In this document: in pieces, positions 1-10,000 of the stretch | Numbering within the stretch: the first letter of the stretch is position 1 | How the letters are laid out: every line of letters begins with the position of its first letter | Assembly: GCA_905221615.1 (NCBI GenBank) | Contig: CAJNDT010003113.1 | Span: 477,501 to 541,500 of the forward strand | DNA from: Symbiodinium sp. CCMP2592 | Taxonomy: Eukaryota; Sar; Dinophyceae; Suessiales; Symbiodiniaceae | Direction of reading: 5' to 3' | Length of the DNA stretch: 64,000 nucleotides | Translations under genes and position numbers: made by a program | Notes under the pieces: model-generated | Told to the model about the DNA's origin: nothing | Seen by the model: the letters and a program-made list of their open reading frames with translations, nothing else | The model's database searches: none

Positions 1-129
1 GGCAAGCAGTCTGTGTGGCATCGAAGACTGTCAAGGCTTCATGCTGGAGTTTATACCCGAGTATCGGTTGTATATCAGATACCTATAAGCTACTGGGTTC
101 AAGCTAAGCTAGCGGGAACCACACAGCAA

Positions 130-1660
130 ATTTTCTCCAATACTCTAGTGTCTTTCCAGCGGTTTGTTCCCTGTGTCACAAATACTGCAGTACCTTTAGG
201 CCGGTTTGCTCTTTCATTCTCAAACACTCTAGTCCCTTTCCAGCGGTTTGCTCACGGCTTCTCAAATGATTACACGTAGTCCTTTTCTAAGCAGTTTGCT
301 TATCGTTGTTTCTCAAACACTCTAGTCCCTTTTGGGCCGTTTGTTCCCTGTTTCTCCAAAACTCAAGTCATTTGTCATTAGCGAGCACTCTCCTTCCTTT
401 CGCGCGGTTTGCACCTTGTTTCTCAAACACTCGAGTCATTTCGCGCCGTTTGTTCGCTGTGTCTCAATTACTGCAGTCCCTTTCGGTCGGTTTGTTCCGC
501 GTTCCCCTTCGAGCGGTGTGCTCCCTGTTTCTCAAACACTGTGGTTTGCTTCCTTTCGTGTGGTGTTCGCCTCGTCTCTCAAACACTGTAATCTGTTTTG
601 AGCGGTTCGCCTGCTTCACAAATACCCTTGTACTTTTCGAACGGTTTGCTCCAGGATTTCAATCAGTTGACTCAAACACACCCATCGCTTTGGAGCGGTT
701 TGCTCCTTGTCTTTGCAAAGCTTAGTCACTTTAGTCCCTTTCGAGCAGGCTCCTGGTTGTTTCACAAATACTCTAATCCCTTTCGCGCAGATTGCTCCGC
801 GTTTCTCAAACAAACACTTTGGTTTGTTTCGAGCGGTTTGCTCCTTGCTTCTCAACTATTCTATATAAACCCTTTCGAGCAGCTTGCACCCAGTTTCTCA
901 AACACTCTAGTTGCTGTTGAGCGGCTTGCTCCCTGCTTCTCAACTACTCGAATCCTGTCGAGCGGTTAGCTCGTTGTTTCTCAAATACTCTAATCCCCTC
1001 GAGCTGACCCCTTTTTCGAGCCTTGTGATCCCTGTTTCTGAAACATTTCGAGCTGTTCGCTGTTTGTTCCTCCAATAGTCTAGTCCCTTGGAGCGGTTTT
1101 TGAACGCTCCACTTTTTTCAAAAACTGAAACCTTTGTTGTGCAGTTTGCTTCCTGTTTCTCCAATACTATAGTTCCTTTTGAGCGGTTTGCTCCCTGTCT
1201 GCATGTGAAATACTGCAGTATTTTTCGAGCGGTTTGCCTGTTGTTTTTGTAAATACTCAGGTTCATCTCGAGCGGTTTTCTCACTGCTGCTCAAACACTC
1301 TGGTCCCTTTCGAGCTGTTTGCTCCATGTTTCTCAAACACTCTGGCGGTTTGCTCGCTGCTTCCCAAACACCGTAGTTCTGTCGCGCGGTTTGCTCCTCG
1401 TTTCTCATGTACGCTAGTCCTTTTCGAGCGGTGTGCTCCCTGTGTCTCAAATACTGCCGTCCCTCTTGGGCGAATCGCTTTCCACTCTCGTCCTTTTCGA
1501 GCGGCTTGCTCCCTGTTTCTCAATAAGCAGTCTATTGTCTTTGGAGCGGTTTGCTGCCTGTGCCTCAAATCCACTAGTCACTTTCGAGCGGTTTGCTCAC
1601 TGTTTCTCGCATACTTTAACCTGTTTTGAGCGGTTTGCGTCCTGTTGCTTGAATACTTTA
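130..1660. repeat. Degenerate 42-46 bp minisatellite
   Basis: About 35 imperfect head-to-tail copies of a 42-46 bp unit. The recurring core is a pyrimidine-rich stretch, then GAGCGGTTTGCTCCCTG, then TTTCTCAAACACTCTAGTCCC. The cores near 161, 203, 245, 446 and 489 show a 42-bp spacing; some neighbouring units are longer. ORFs exist on both strands but are translations of the repeat, so none is annotated as a gene. Confidence 0.9.
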
Positions 1661-2547
1661 TAGAGTCTGGAGTCTGAATCTAAGTGTATGGCATGCAGTG
1701 CCTAGTCCTTTCAAACTTATACTGCAAGGGCGTGAAGATCTTGGTATTTCGTAACTACTAGATACAACACCCGAAAACCAAAAGCAGCTCGAAAACAAAA
1801 AGCAGAAGGGACCTGAAAAGGCTGCCATGGCTGCGCCTCTCTCGTACCCCGCGCGCCTTCACCTAGCGCCGTTCTCGCGACCTCGCGCAATCACCTCACG
1901 AAATCGCGCGGCGCCTTACCTCGCGGCCTCGCGCCCTGACCTTGCGGGCCTATGATAAAGCACAAGAAAATGCTGTCTTAAACTATACCTTTGACCGAGA
2001 ACCCTATAGGCCTGAATGCCAAAAGAAACCTGACCGAAGGTGAAGCTGCAGCGCTGGGACGATGCACGAGCGGACTGCGAGCAATCACTGCGGCTGGCAC
2101 CAGGCAGTGCCAAGGCCTTCATCGGATTTCTGAAGATCTAGAGCTTTGGGATGCAATTGTCGTAGCAACAGGGCTTCTGGGTCGGTTCAGATGGGGGTGC
2201 ATGAGTTAAAGGATTTACGAGTTGTTCAAGGTTGGGTGGAGCTTGATACATGGGTTCAGGACATTTGGTTTTGTAGAGTGTAAAGTTTTAGCGAGAGGAA
2301 TCTATTGAGATTCCTTCCTGCAGCTGTCTCACGAATTCTCGGCACAGGTTCCGACACTAATCAACGAAACAGTAAGACAAGAAAACCGGAGCTCTCACAG
2401 CTCTAAAATGCCCGGAACCCTAAACGACCAGGACTCTTTCCGCGGCCCTCGATGTCGGCCATGAACTTGGAATCTATAGGCCCGAATCACTTAACTTGAT
2501 CATCAAGCTAGCATTCTGAGGTCAGCCCGAAGCCCGGACTTCAAGAC
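1661..2547. other. Spacer without recognised gene
   Basis: No convincing coding region. Around 1845-1950 the GC-rich word CCTCGCG recurs several times, a small local repeat. It ends at the target-site duplication of the first retrotransposon. Confidence 0.6.
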
Positions 2548-2552
2548 TATTC
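2548..2552. repeat. Target-site duplication TATTC (left copy)
   Basis: TATTC immediately precedes the left LTR and recurs at 12336-12340 immediately after the right LTR. A perfect 5-bp duplication outside paired TG...CA termini is the expected footprint of copia integrase and fixes both element ends. Confidence 0.93.
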
Positions 2553-2846
2553 TGTCAACGTAGAAAAGGCCTGAAAGGCTGCTCAGCTTGGTTCGCGTGA
2601 TCTTCTCGGTATCGTTCCAAGTTTATCGGAGGGCCATGAACCGCGGAGGCTTACCGCACTTTTCGCCTAGCACACAAAGTTCGGAGACTTCTGAACGGCT
2701 TCTGTCTACCGATTATGGCAAACTGAAGCTTGCTTCTGCTGATCATGGCACCCCAAGGTGCTGGCTATGCCGATCATGACATGCGCTTTGAACAGCATCA
2801 GCATCTCGTACACAAGGTTTCCATGCTAAACATGAGGGCTTTCACA
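2553..2846 (-). repeat. 3' LTR of first copia element
   Basis: 294 bp, on the minus strand starting TGTGAAAG and ending GACA. It matches 12042-12335 except for about five substitutions. Two of these are in the four terminal bases at the element-internal end of the 5' copy (TTCA against GACA). It contains a 63-codon open frame also present in the other LTR, taken as a by-product. Confidence 0.93.
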
Positions 2847-2855
2847 CTCCTCCTT
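2847..2855 (-). promoter_or_regulatory. Polypurine tract, first element
   Basis: On the minus strand AAGGAGGAG abuts the 3' LTR. A purine run directly upstream of the 3' LTR is the usual plus-strand primer site. Confidence 0.75.
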
Positions 2856-2997
2856 GATTTCCATTGTTCAATTGAAGTCACATAGCAGAGAATCGTATGA
2901 ACCATTGGTTCTGGTGTTGCAAAACTGCTCCACAGTTTGCTGCATGCAAACAGGTATCTAAAGCGACAGCCGTTCAAAAGAGACAAATTCTAGCCAT

Positions 2998-3678
2998 TCA
3001 CCTCGTGTTCTCAAAACGGAGAGTTCGTCTGGCAGATCCGTCATGAGCTCCCTTCTGGTAAAGGGGATGTTGCCTGCTGCAGAAATTGCATAAGCGATGC
3101 TGTGTAATCTGATGCGACGCCAACCTAAATCCCTGACAGTTTGGATTCACATGCACAGTATCACCATACTCTGAGCGAAAGAAGGGACCATCAAAGTGCA
3201 CGTACCAATCGTCGTCTTGGATCGTCGATCTCACTTGGCGCGGAAGCGTCACCACCACAGGTGCTGACACTCTTATCCAGTCCTCAGTCTGTGTCGCAAT
3301 TGATCGTTGCCGCACTTCCAGGGAGGAAGGAAACCATGCAGTGCTTGACATAGCACCCAATGTAGATTGCCTCGCTACCGCCTTAGGTTCAGGACTCAGG
3401 GCCTTGTCGACTTCAGCCTCTGCTGCAGCCCTTGCAAGGTCCCTGAGCTTCTTAGCCTTCCGACCACGTACTGGACGACAGAAGCAAATCCACAACTGCT
3501 TGCCCACCGCCTTCACAATCTCCCATGCCAAAATAGCAGCCGCACATGCCAGAATCGTTACGAACACCAACTCATCAACACCAGCAATTTTCACAGAATC
3601 CTTAGCGTCTTCGGTATCCGTAGCCGTTGCCTTCGGCAACGTTTCCAGCAATCGAAACAGGCACATGATCGCAGTCAT
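2998..3678 (-). CDS. Third ORF of first copia element: membrane segment plus Cys/His motif
   Basis: 226 residues from the ATG at 3678. A longer open frame to 3717 would need a GTG start. A hydrophobic stretch near residues 37-65 (Val/Leu/Ile/Ala-rich, ending Trp-Ile-Cys-Phe-Cys) looks like one membrane segment. It is followed by a basic Arg/Lys patch and an Ala/Glu-rich helix. The C-terminal part has a His-x4-Cys ... Cys-x2-Cys pattern (VHVNPNC ... CNFC) that could bind zinc. The ATG overlaps the stop of the pol frame as ATGA (3678-3675), an arrangement compatible with termination-reinitiation. I do not recognise a family. It could be an accessory or envelope-like protein, but nothing shows that directly. 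Confidence 0.55.
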   Translation of the reverse strand: MTAIMCLFRLLETLPKATATDTEDAKDSVKIAGVDELVFVTILACAAAILAWEIVKAVGKQLWICFCRPVRGRKAKKLRDLARAAAEAEVDKALSPEPKAVARQSTLGAMSSTAWFPSSLEVRQRSIATQTEDWIRVSAPVVVTLPRQVRSTIQDDDWYVHFDGPFFRSEYGDTVHVNPNCQGFRLASHQITQHRLCNFCSRQHPLYQKGAHDGSARRTLRFENTR

Positions 3679-4085
3679 AAAGCCTCTGCTTCTTGTGGGA
3701 ATTGCTCGAACCTCCACAGCTTCAGCAAAGCATACAACCTGGCCTTCGAATGAACCTTAGTCGACAGGTCCGCTCGTTGCTTCACCCCATCCACATGTTC
3801 CACATGGAGCTTCTTTTCTTGCACCCTCTGGATCAAGTAGGCTGAACGGACCTTTAAGTGCCTTGTGCGCCAACTCCCCGGTCCTCCAAGAATCATTGCT
3901 GTAGCCGCAGAATTGTCAACACACAGCGTTCGAGGCACCACAAACTGCGCTAGCTCGTCCAAAAGCACACCCACATTTTCCAGAAGAACAGCGGCCTCCG
4001 TGGCTTGATAGAGCTCCGACTCCATGATCGAAAGCATAACGAATGTTTGTTTTCCGCAGCGCCAGCTAACGGGCGAATCTTCCAC
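3675..4085 (-). pseudogene. C-terminal half of RNase H, frameshifted off pol
   Basis: This frame holds the rest of the copia RNase H: MESELYQATEA (second acidic residue), CVDNSAATAMI, RHLKVRSAYL and VKQRADLSTK. The first part (GFSDASYAPFGDKSFGASL) lies in the upstream gag-pol frame, so one protein has been split by a small indel near 4086-4092. The first codon of this open frame is GTG, which is normal for a continuation and not a start. After the shift the gag-pol frame runs into about 35 out-of-frame residues before its stop at 3950. The intact order of motifs supports a single recent lesion or an assembly error. Confidence 0.85.
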
Positions 4086-7000
4086 TGTAATGAAATGAGG
4101 GATGCTCCAAACGACTTATCGCCAAACGGTGCATAGCTAGCGTCAGAAAAACCCACTAGTTTAAGACCACTAAAACCGGTGGGCTTGGTTGTTGCTTCTG
4201 TGCCCTGCTGGGTGCTGCTGCTGGCTGCTGGAGCTTGCTTCATTGGCTGTCCAAGGACCATTCTCATGCCCGCCGTCTTGTGCAAGTAGGCCAACATCCT
4301 GTAGGCAATCTTGGTCACTCGCCTTGGATGCCTTGCAACCCAACTGGCCATGTAGCTTACCGTGAAGTGAACATCTGGACGGCAACGCATTGCTAGCCAT
4401 AGTTGCTCACCAACTAACCGTTGGGCCAACCGTAGGTCTGCTTCACTGAACTCCTCGGCCTCCGTGTCCACATTGTCTGTAATCCACTCCTTCGGGCAAG
4501 GAAGAGTCTGAGGAGCCTCCAACATGTCGTGCCCTCGAATCAAATCCATGATATAACCGTTCTGGGTCACCTCATACTCTCCCGTCTCCCTCTGGAAAAT
4601 CTCCATTCCAAGGTACCGAACTCCAGGAGAAACAGAAGCCCATTGTAGTTCAGAGCACGGCCATTGATCATGCACCCACTCGTGGAGAATCTTCACAATC
4701 TTCTCAGGGCCCATGTAGAACAGGTCGTCCACGTAGGTGATGATAAGCGCAAGTAGAGAACCACGCACTTGCAAGTCTCCACCTTGATCTACTGCATACC
4801 ACAACTCAGAGTCTGTTTTTGACTGCTGTAGCGTGATGAAACCATCAACATACGGAATCTTCAAAGTCCTCAACCGTTCATTGCGATAGTTGGCCCATAT
4901 GGATGGTGACTCTCGCAGTCCGTAAAGTGGACGGCATACCAGCCAAGCCTCTCCATCTTCTGCGTACTCCAATTCTTGTAGTAGTAGACGAGGTGGCACC
5001 ACCGCATACATTGGAAGTCCTTCTGGCCATTCTGCTTGAATGAAAGCGGAAACGATGTCTGTTGTTGCACCCAGCCAGCCCAAGCTTGTCGTAGCAGCCA
5101 ACAAAGTTCGAAGGCTCTCTGCTCCAACTCCCCCGGCATAGAGGGAACCTTGGGACTCACTGGGATCCACAAAGTTCCCGCAGAGAACAAGTCTGTATTT
5201 TCTCTTGAAACCGTGCCCTTTCTCGGCTGGAGGCTTGATTGTGCGAACTCCTTTGCCGGGGACAAGTCGTAGTCGCCCTTCTGCTTCCATTCTTCGCGCT
5301 TGTGACATCTTGACCCTTTTGAGGGTCCCAGTGTTGAAGAGGTTGGAGATTTCCTTTTGGATTGCTGCCCCCCATTTTTCAGCAACTGGCTTCACTTGAC
5401 ACAAAGGCACCGTGTGAGTCACTTGAAGATCTTCTTGAAGGCCTTCCAACAACTTCTCATAGTCCTGGTCCACTGATTCAGGCGAGATTGCAGGAAGGTA
5501 GTAACTCTCAGTCTCATCACGTCGTTGAGTCTCCTTCTTGATCTTCACCGCCAAATTGTCAAGGACTTGCATGATCTGACCATGTGCTTGCCGAGCAGTT
5601 TCCAAGCATCCCACCTGGGTAGACCTGAGGTCATCTAATCGTTCCTCCTCCTCCTCCTCAAGTAGGTCTTGAAGCAGTGCTGATCGGTCCAACATCTCCT
5701 CAAGCATCTGTTGTTGGTACTCATTTGTTCGAAGTAGAGCACCATCTAACACATCTTCTTCGCTCACTTCAGGATCAAGTTGGGAGCATGACACCAAAGC
5801 TTCGCCGGCCTCAACAACCAACTGCTGCTTGCACCATGCAACATCCACCTTCGACGAAACATGAAGACCAGGATCTCGTTCCGGGACATTGAACCCAAGC
5901 TCTCGTAGTCTCTGCTTGTCTTCCATGTTCAACTTAGTGGTCCTCGGGGTATACGTCATCATCACAACACGGTCACCCTCAAAGTCCTGAGTCTCATGCC
6001 ATTTCCTCGGGTTGAAAAACACTGGGGATCCGAGCTCCAGATCTTGAACACCACCTTGAACGACTCTTCCAGGAAGGACTTCTCGACACTCAACTCCACG
6101 ACCTTCGATCCATATACCTCCACGGTTGAAATCTGTCAGGGCAATGACCGCATTCTCAGAACCCGCTTCATTGTGAGAACCCCGATGAGCTCTAAGCTTG
6201 GCTCCATGCGTGATGGCAACAACCGCAAACTTGTCACTACCAGTCAACTCCTTCGCCGCCTTCACCAAGAAAGCCGTAGTCGATGGAAGCCTCGTAGTCG
6301 TTGTTCTCAGGCCTGAAACGCCACCATGGGTGAACATTCCGGTCGTCCATGATGTTGAACTCGTAGTCGATTTTCTTATGACCGCCTTAGACCCTTGAAG
6401 CCGCGTGCGCTCCAACATCTCATAGATCCGAAGAACAGCCTCTTCATCATACTGCTCATCAACATCATAGTTCACTGCCATCTGCTCAATCTCTTGTTCC
6501 AACAGAGTCAACGGACGCATAGCCATCAGTCGTGACTTTTCTCTGATACGACGACCTGGTACCCTGCTCACATCATATGCTCCAGATCCTTCTCGCTCTA
6601 ACGGTTCGGGTGCTACGACTTCCCCTTCAGGACCCAGTGGTGGACCTCCAGACTTGGAATCTCTCGTTGGTAGTGGCATATCTCCCACCTTGGGTACTAC
6701 GACTTCCCCTTCAGGACCCAGTGGTGGACCTCCAGACTCGGAATCTCTTGTTGGTAGTGGCATATCTCCATCATCTCCTTGAGCGATCGTAGATTTTGTT
6801 TTCACTCGCGAGAGTGGAGCTGGGAGGATCGCCTCAGCACCTTCAGGCTTGATGTACTTGTCGACATCAACAAGATTGGTCTTCATGTGCATGGTAGTAA
6901 GGTACCGTCCATTGCAATCCCTCACCACAAAGCCACCCTTGAGCTCAGTCGCCGGTCCAACAAACTGTCCATTATCCCACTTGCTATTCAAGTCGAACTT

Positions 7001-10000
7001 GCCCCCGACGCCAAAGACCTTAGCCTTGATAGCCACAGGAGCCCCGAACGGCACAATTTGTGCCCCACGTCCCAAGGCGGTTTCTCTCTGCGCCCATGCA
7101 GCATGTCCCATAGCAAGCGGCCAACACGACCGTGGCAACGAGGAGGTCTGCAAAAGCGTCTTAGCCCTTCGCTTCAAAGCCTTCACAACCTGCTCCGCCT
7201 TGCCGTTGCTCTGGGGTACCTGCGCCTCTCCTGTTGTAGGGTACACTTCCCTTTCGAGCAACCATTGTCGAATCCCATGACCTCTAAGCTCACGCGCACG
7301 ATCACTATGCACTCGTTGAACTGACAAGCCCTCCGACCTGATCTGAACGTAGAGCAACCTGATCGCCGCTTCAACCTTCGGGGCCTTGCGAGACTTAAGG
7401 GGGATCATGTAGTGAAGGTTCTGGTACTCAAGAGTGTCCCCAATCTCCCGGAACAACTTCGCGAAGTCCGCATTGGCCTTGTCCATTTCCTCTCGGTCCT
7501 CTCGAGAAACATCAGGCTGCACTTCGTCGCCTTCAACAAGAAAATCAGGCTCCTCCTCAACTGGTATCTCACCAACACCACATCCATCATCCCCTTCTCC
7601 TTCTTCATCTTCGGGGATCTTGTAGTCGCGAAAGCCCTGGAGCTTCGGCATCGTGTAGACACCCACCAGAGCGTAGCGGTATCCCTTCGCATCCGCCGTC
7701 TCGCCGTGCACCCGAAAAGGTCCACACAGGTCCAATCCCAACGTGTAGCAGTTGGGTGCAATCACTCGACGATGACTCCGGCCCGTGGCGGCCGTCTCTA
7801 TACATGTCCTGCACCTCTTGTTGTAAGGAAGGTGACCGTTGGCAACATGTCGCCTCCATTTCCGCAATTCTTCAGGACCCCAAGGTGAATCCGGAACAGC
7901 TCCGCTGCACAGGACAAGTGGCTCGGGTCTCTTACGCCAACGCTCAACTCCAGAGGCAATCATCCGCACAAAACTCCTTGACCATGTCCTTGACGAGCTG
8001 CTGGTGGGATCAACCTGAGGTCCCCAACCTGGATCATCTCCTCCTGAAAGTATTAGATTGGTTGCCAGACAGTAGGCTTCATTCGCACCCTCAGGGGAGA
8101 CATAAGAGGCTGGGAGTTGGTACTCCCGTTGAAAACCTTGCCACACAGTCGTAGTCCACATCCTTGATGTGGGACTGGAGGTAGTAACGAGGTACGGACT
8201 GACGCGATGATTCACTCGAGCGCCCTCCTTGGCCAGCATCCAAATCAGCAGCTGGCGCGAGAACAGTTCCAAGCAGGAATTGCTAGGTGGTGAACCACAA
8301 ACTCCTTCAATCTGACCCCTGCACGCTGCCCAAACCAACGCCTTGTACGCTGCACTGTCACCCTTGAGGTTAAACATCTTGCTGCGGTTCAGATTGAAGT
8401 TCACCAAAACCTCAGAGTTGGTCTCCATTCTCTTCAAATCTTCTGAAGTTTCGTTGTCGCGTTCAAACAATCGAACCATCCATCTCTTTGTCAGCAAGCA
8501 TTTCCTCTGTGAGCTGCGGATTGGAAGGGCCTTGAGGTATCTCGCTCCCGCCTCATCACTCAGATCAACACCCACTGCAAGCATCGACCTCATCGACTCG
8601 TCAAGTCCTTGGAGAGGGCATCCGGGAGACTCCAGCGCCTGCAGCAGATGGGCCCTGTTTCCGCTCTGCACGTAGGCGGCAAACATCTCGTCCCAATCCT
8701 TCACCTCCGAAAGGCTCAAAGTTCCCAGGAAGGTCTCCGCCGTGGCCTCTCTCAGTTCCTGCAACTTCTTCTGCTCGAGCTGGTGGATCAAGTCCAATGC
8801 CTGGGTCTCGCCAAGCAACGGGCAATTGCCCCTCACCACCGTTTTCAAAGTCCCAAACTGTGGGTGAACTATTCTCAGGCCATTCTTCTTCGACCAAGAC
8901 AACTCGCACCCCAACGTCTGGACCAAGGCTCCCATCGGAAGGATCGTTGACAGGTCCTGAGCATTCTCAGCATCCGTTGTTGGCAACAGCGTTCCAGCCT
9001 TATTTTGCTTGAGAGTCACCGACTGACCTCCTGCAAGTTCCACGCGCACTGGTACTCCATCAGTTTCATGAAGAGCCCGCTCTCGAAAGGGGTGTGAGGC
9101 ATCACTGTCAAGCAGCGCCATCCGCTCCTCCTCAGCAAAGCCCAAGCCAGCCATCTGAGCCGCAAGCTCCTTCAAAGTCCTGTCTGAAGACACCTGCAAA
9201 GCCTGCAGTCTGGTCAGTCTGTTTAGCATAGCATTGGCTTGTTGTAGAAGAGCTCCAATCTCCTGAGTTCTTTCATCGTTGCCCGGGTGATCCAACGTAG
9301 ACGCCGTAGACATATCAGATGAAGTCACCGGGATCGCCGGAGTGCTGGGAGTTGCCGTAGAAGTCTCCGTAGGCACCGCCGTCAAAGTTCCCGGTGTCGC
9401 ACTTGTCGTTGACGTGGCCGCAGCTCCCATGACAGCCTGAATTGACTCCATGATGGCTTGTTGTTGTTGCGCTGTCACCTGATTCAAGGTTGGGTTGGTA
9501 GTAGAGGAGGTCGTAGATGTAGTGGTTGGCCTTCCCCTGGTTGGAGACACTGGTTTGCCAGACTTCACGGGGCATTCCTTCTGAACATGCTTGGTGGAGC
9601 CGCAAAACCAACAGCGGCTTTTCTTGGCCTCCTTGTTGGGCAAGGTGTGGTCGAACTTGCAAGCCTGCCCCTTCGTGCATCCATTGTCTGATGCAAAGAA
9701 ACGAGACGGCACCTTTCCAGTTGCCGGTGAAGTATCCCCAGCTCTCCGTGATGGAGAGCCCGACTCTCCAGTTCCAGCACCATTGGTTGTAGCATTCATG
9801 CCCTTCAACTTCGTCCCATCTGGATTCACATTGGTACCCTGGGAGCCCTGCGATCTTGCCGGAGCCGCCTGTTGAAGTTCAGCGAGCACGTGGTTGTAGT
9901 ACTTCAAGACATTCTCCAACGTCGGCCTGTACTGCAACTGAAGTGGGGACTTGGAGAGGGAGAGTCTGAATTTGATCTCCGAGTGAGTCTCAAGCGACTT

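Noticed and set aside
13-1663. Overlapping ORFs on both strands at the left end
   Set aside because: Each is a reading of the 42-46 bp minisatellite.
2588-2779. 63-aa ORF present twice (also 12077-12268)
   Set aside because: It is inside the LTRs; duplication follows from LTR structure and no motif is seen.
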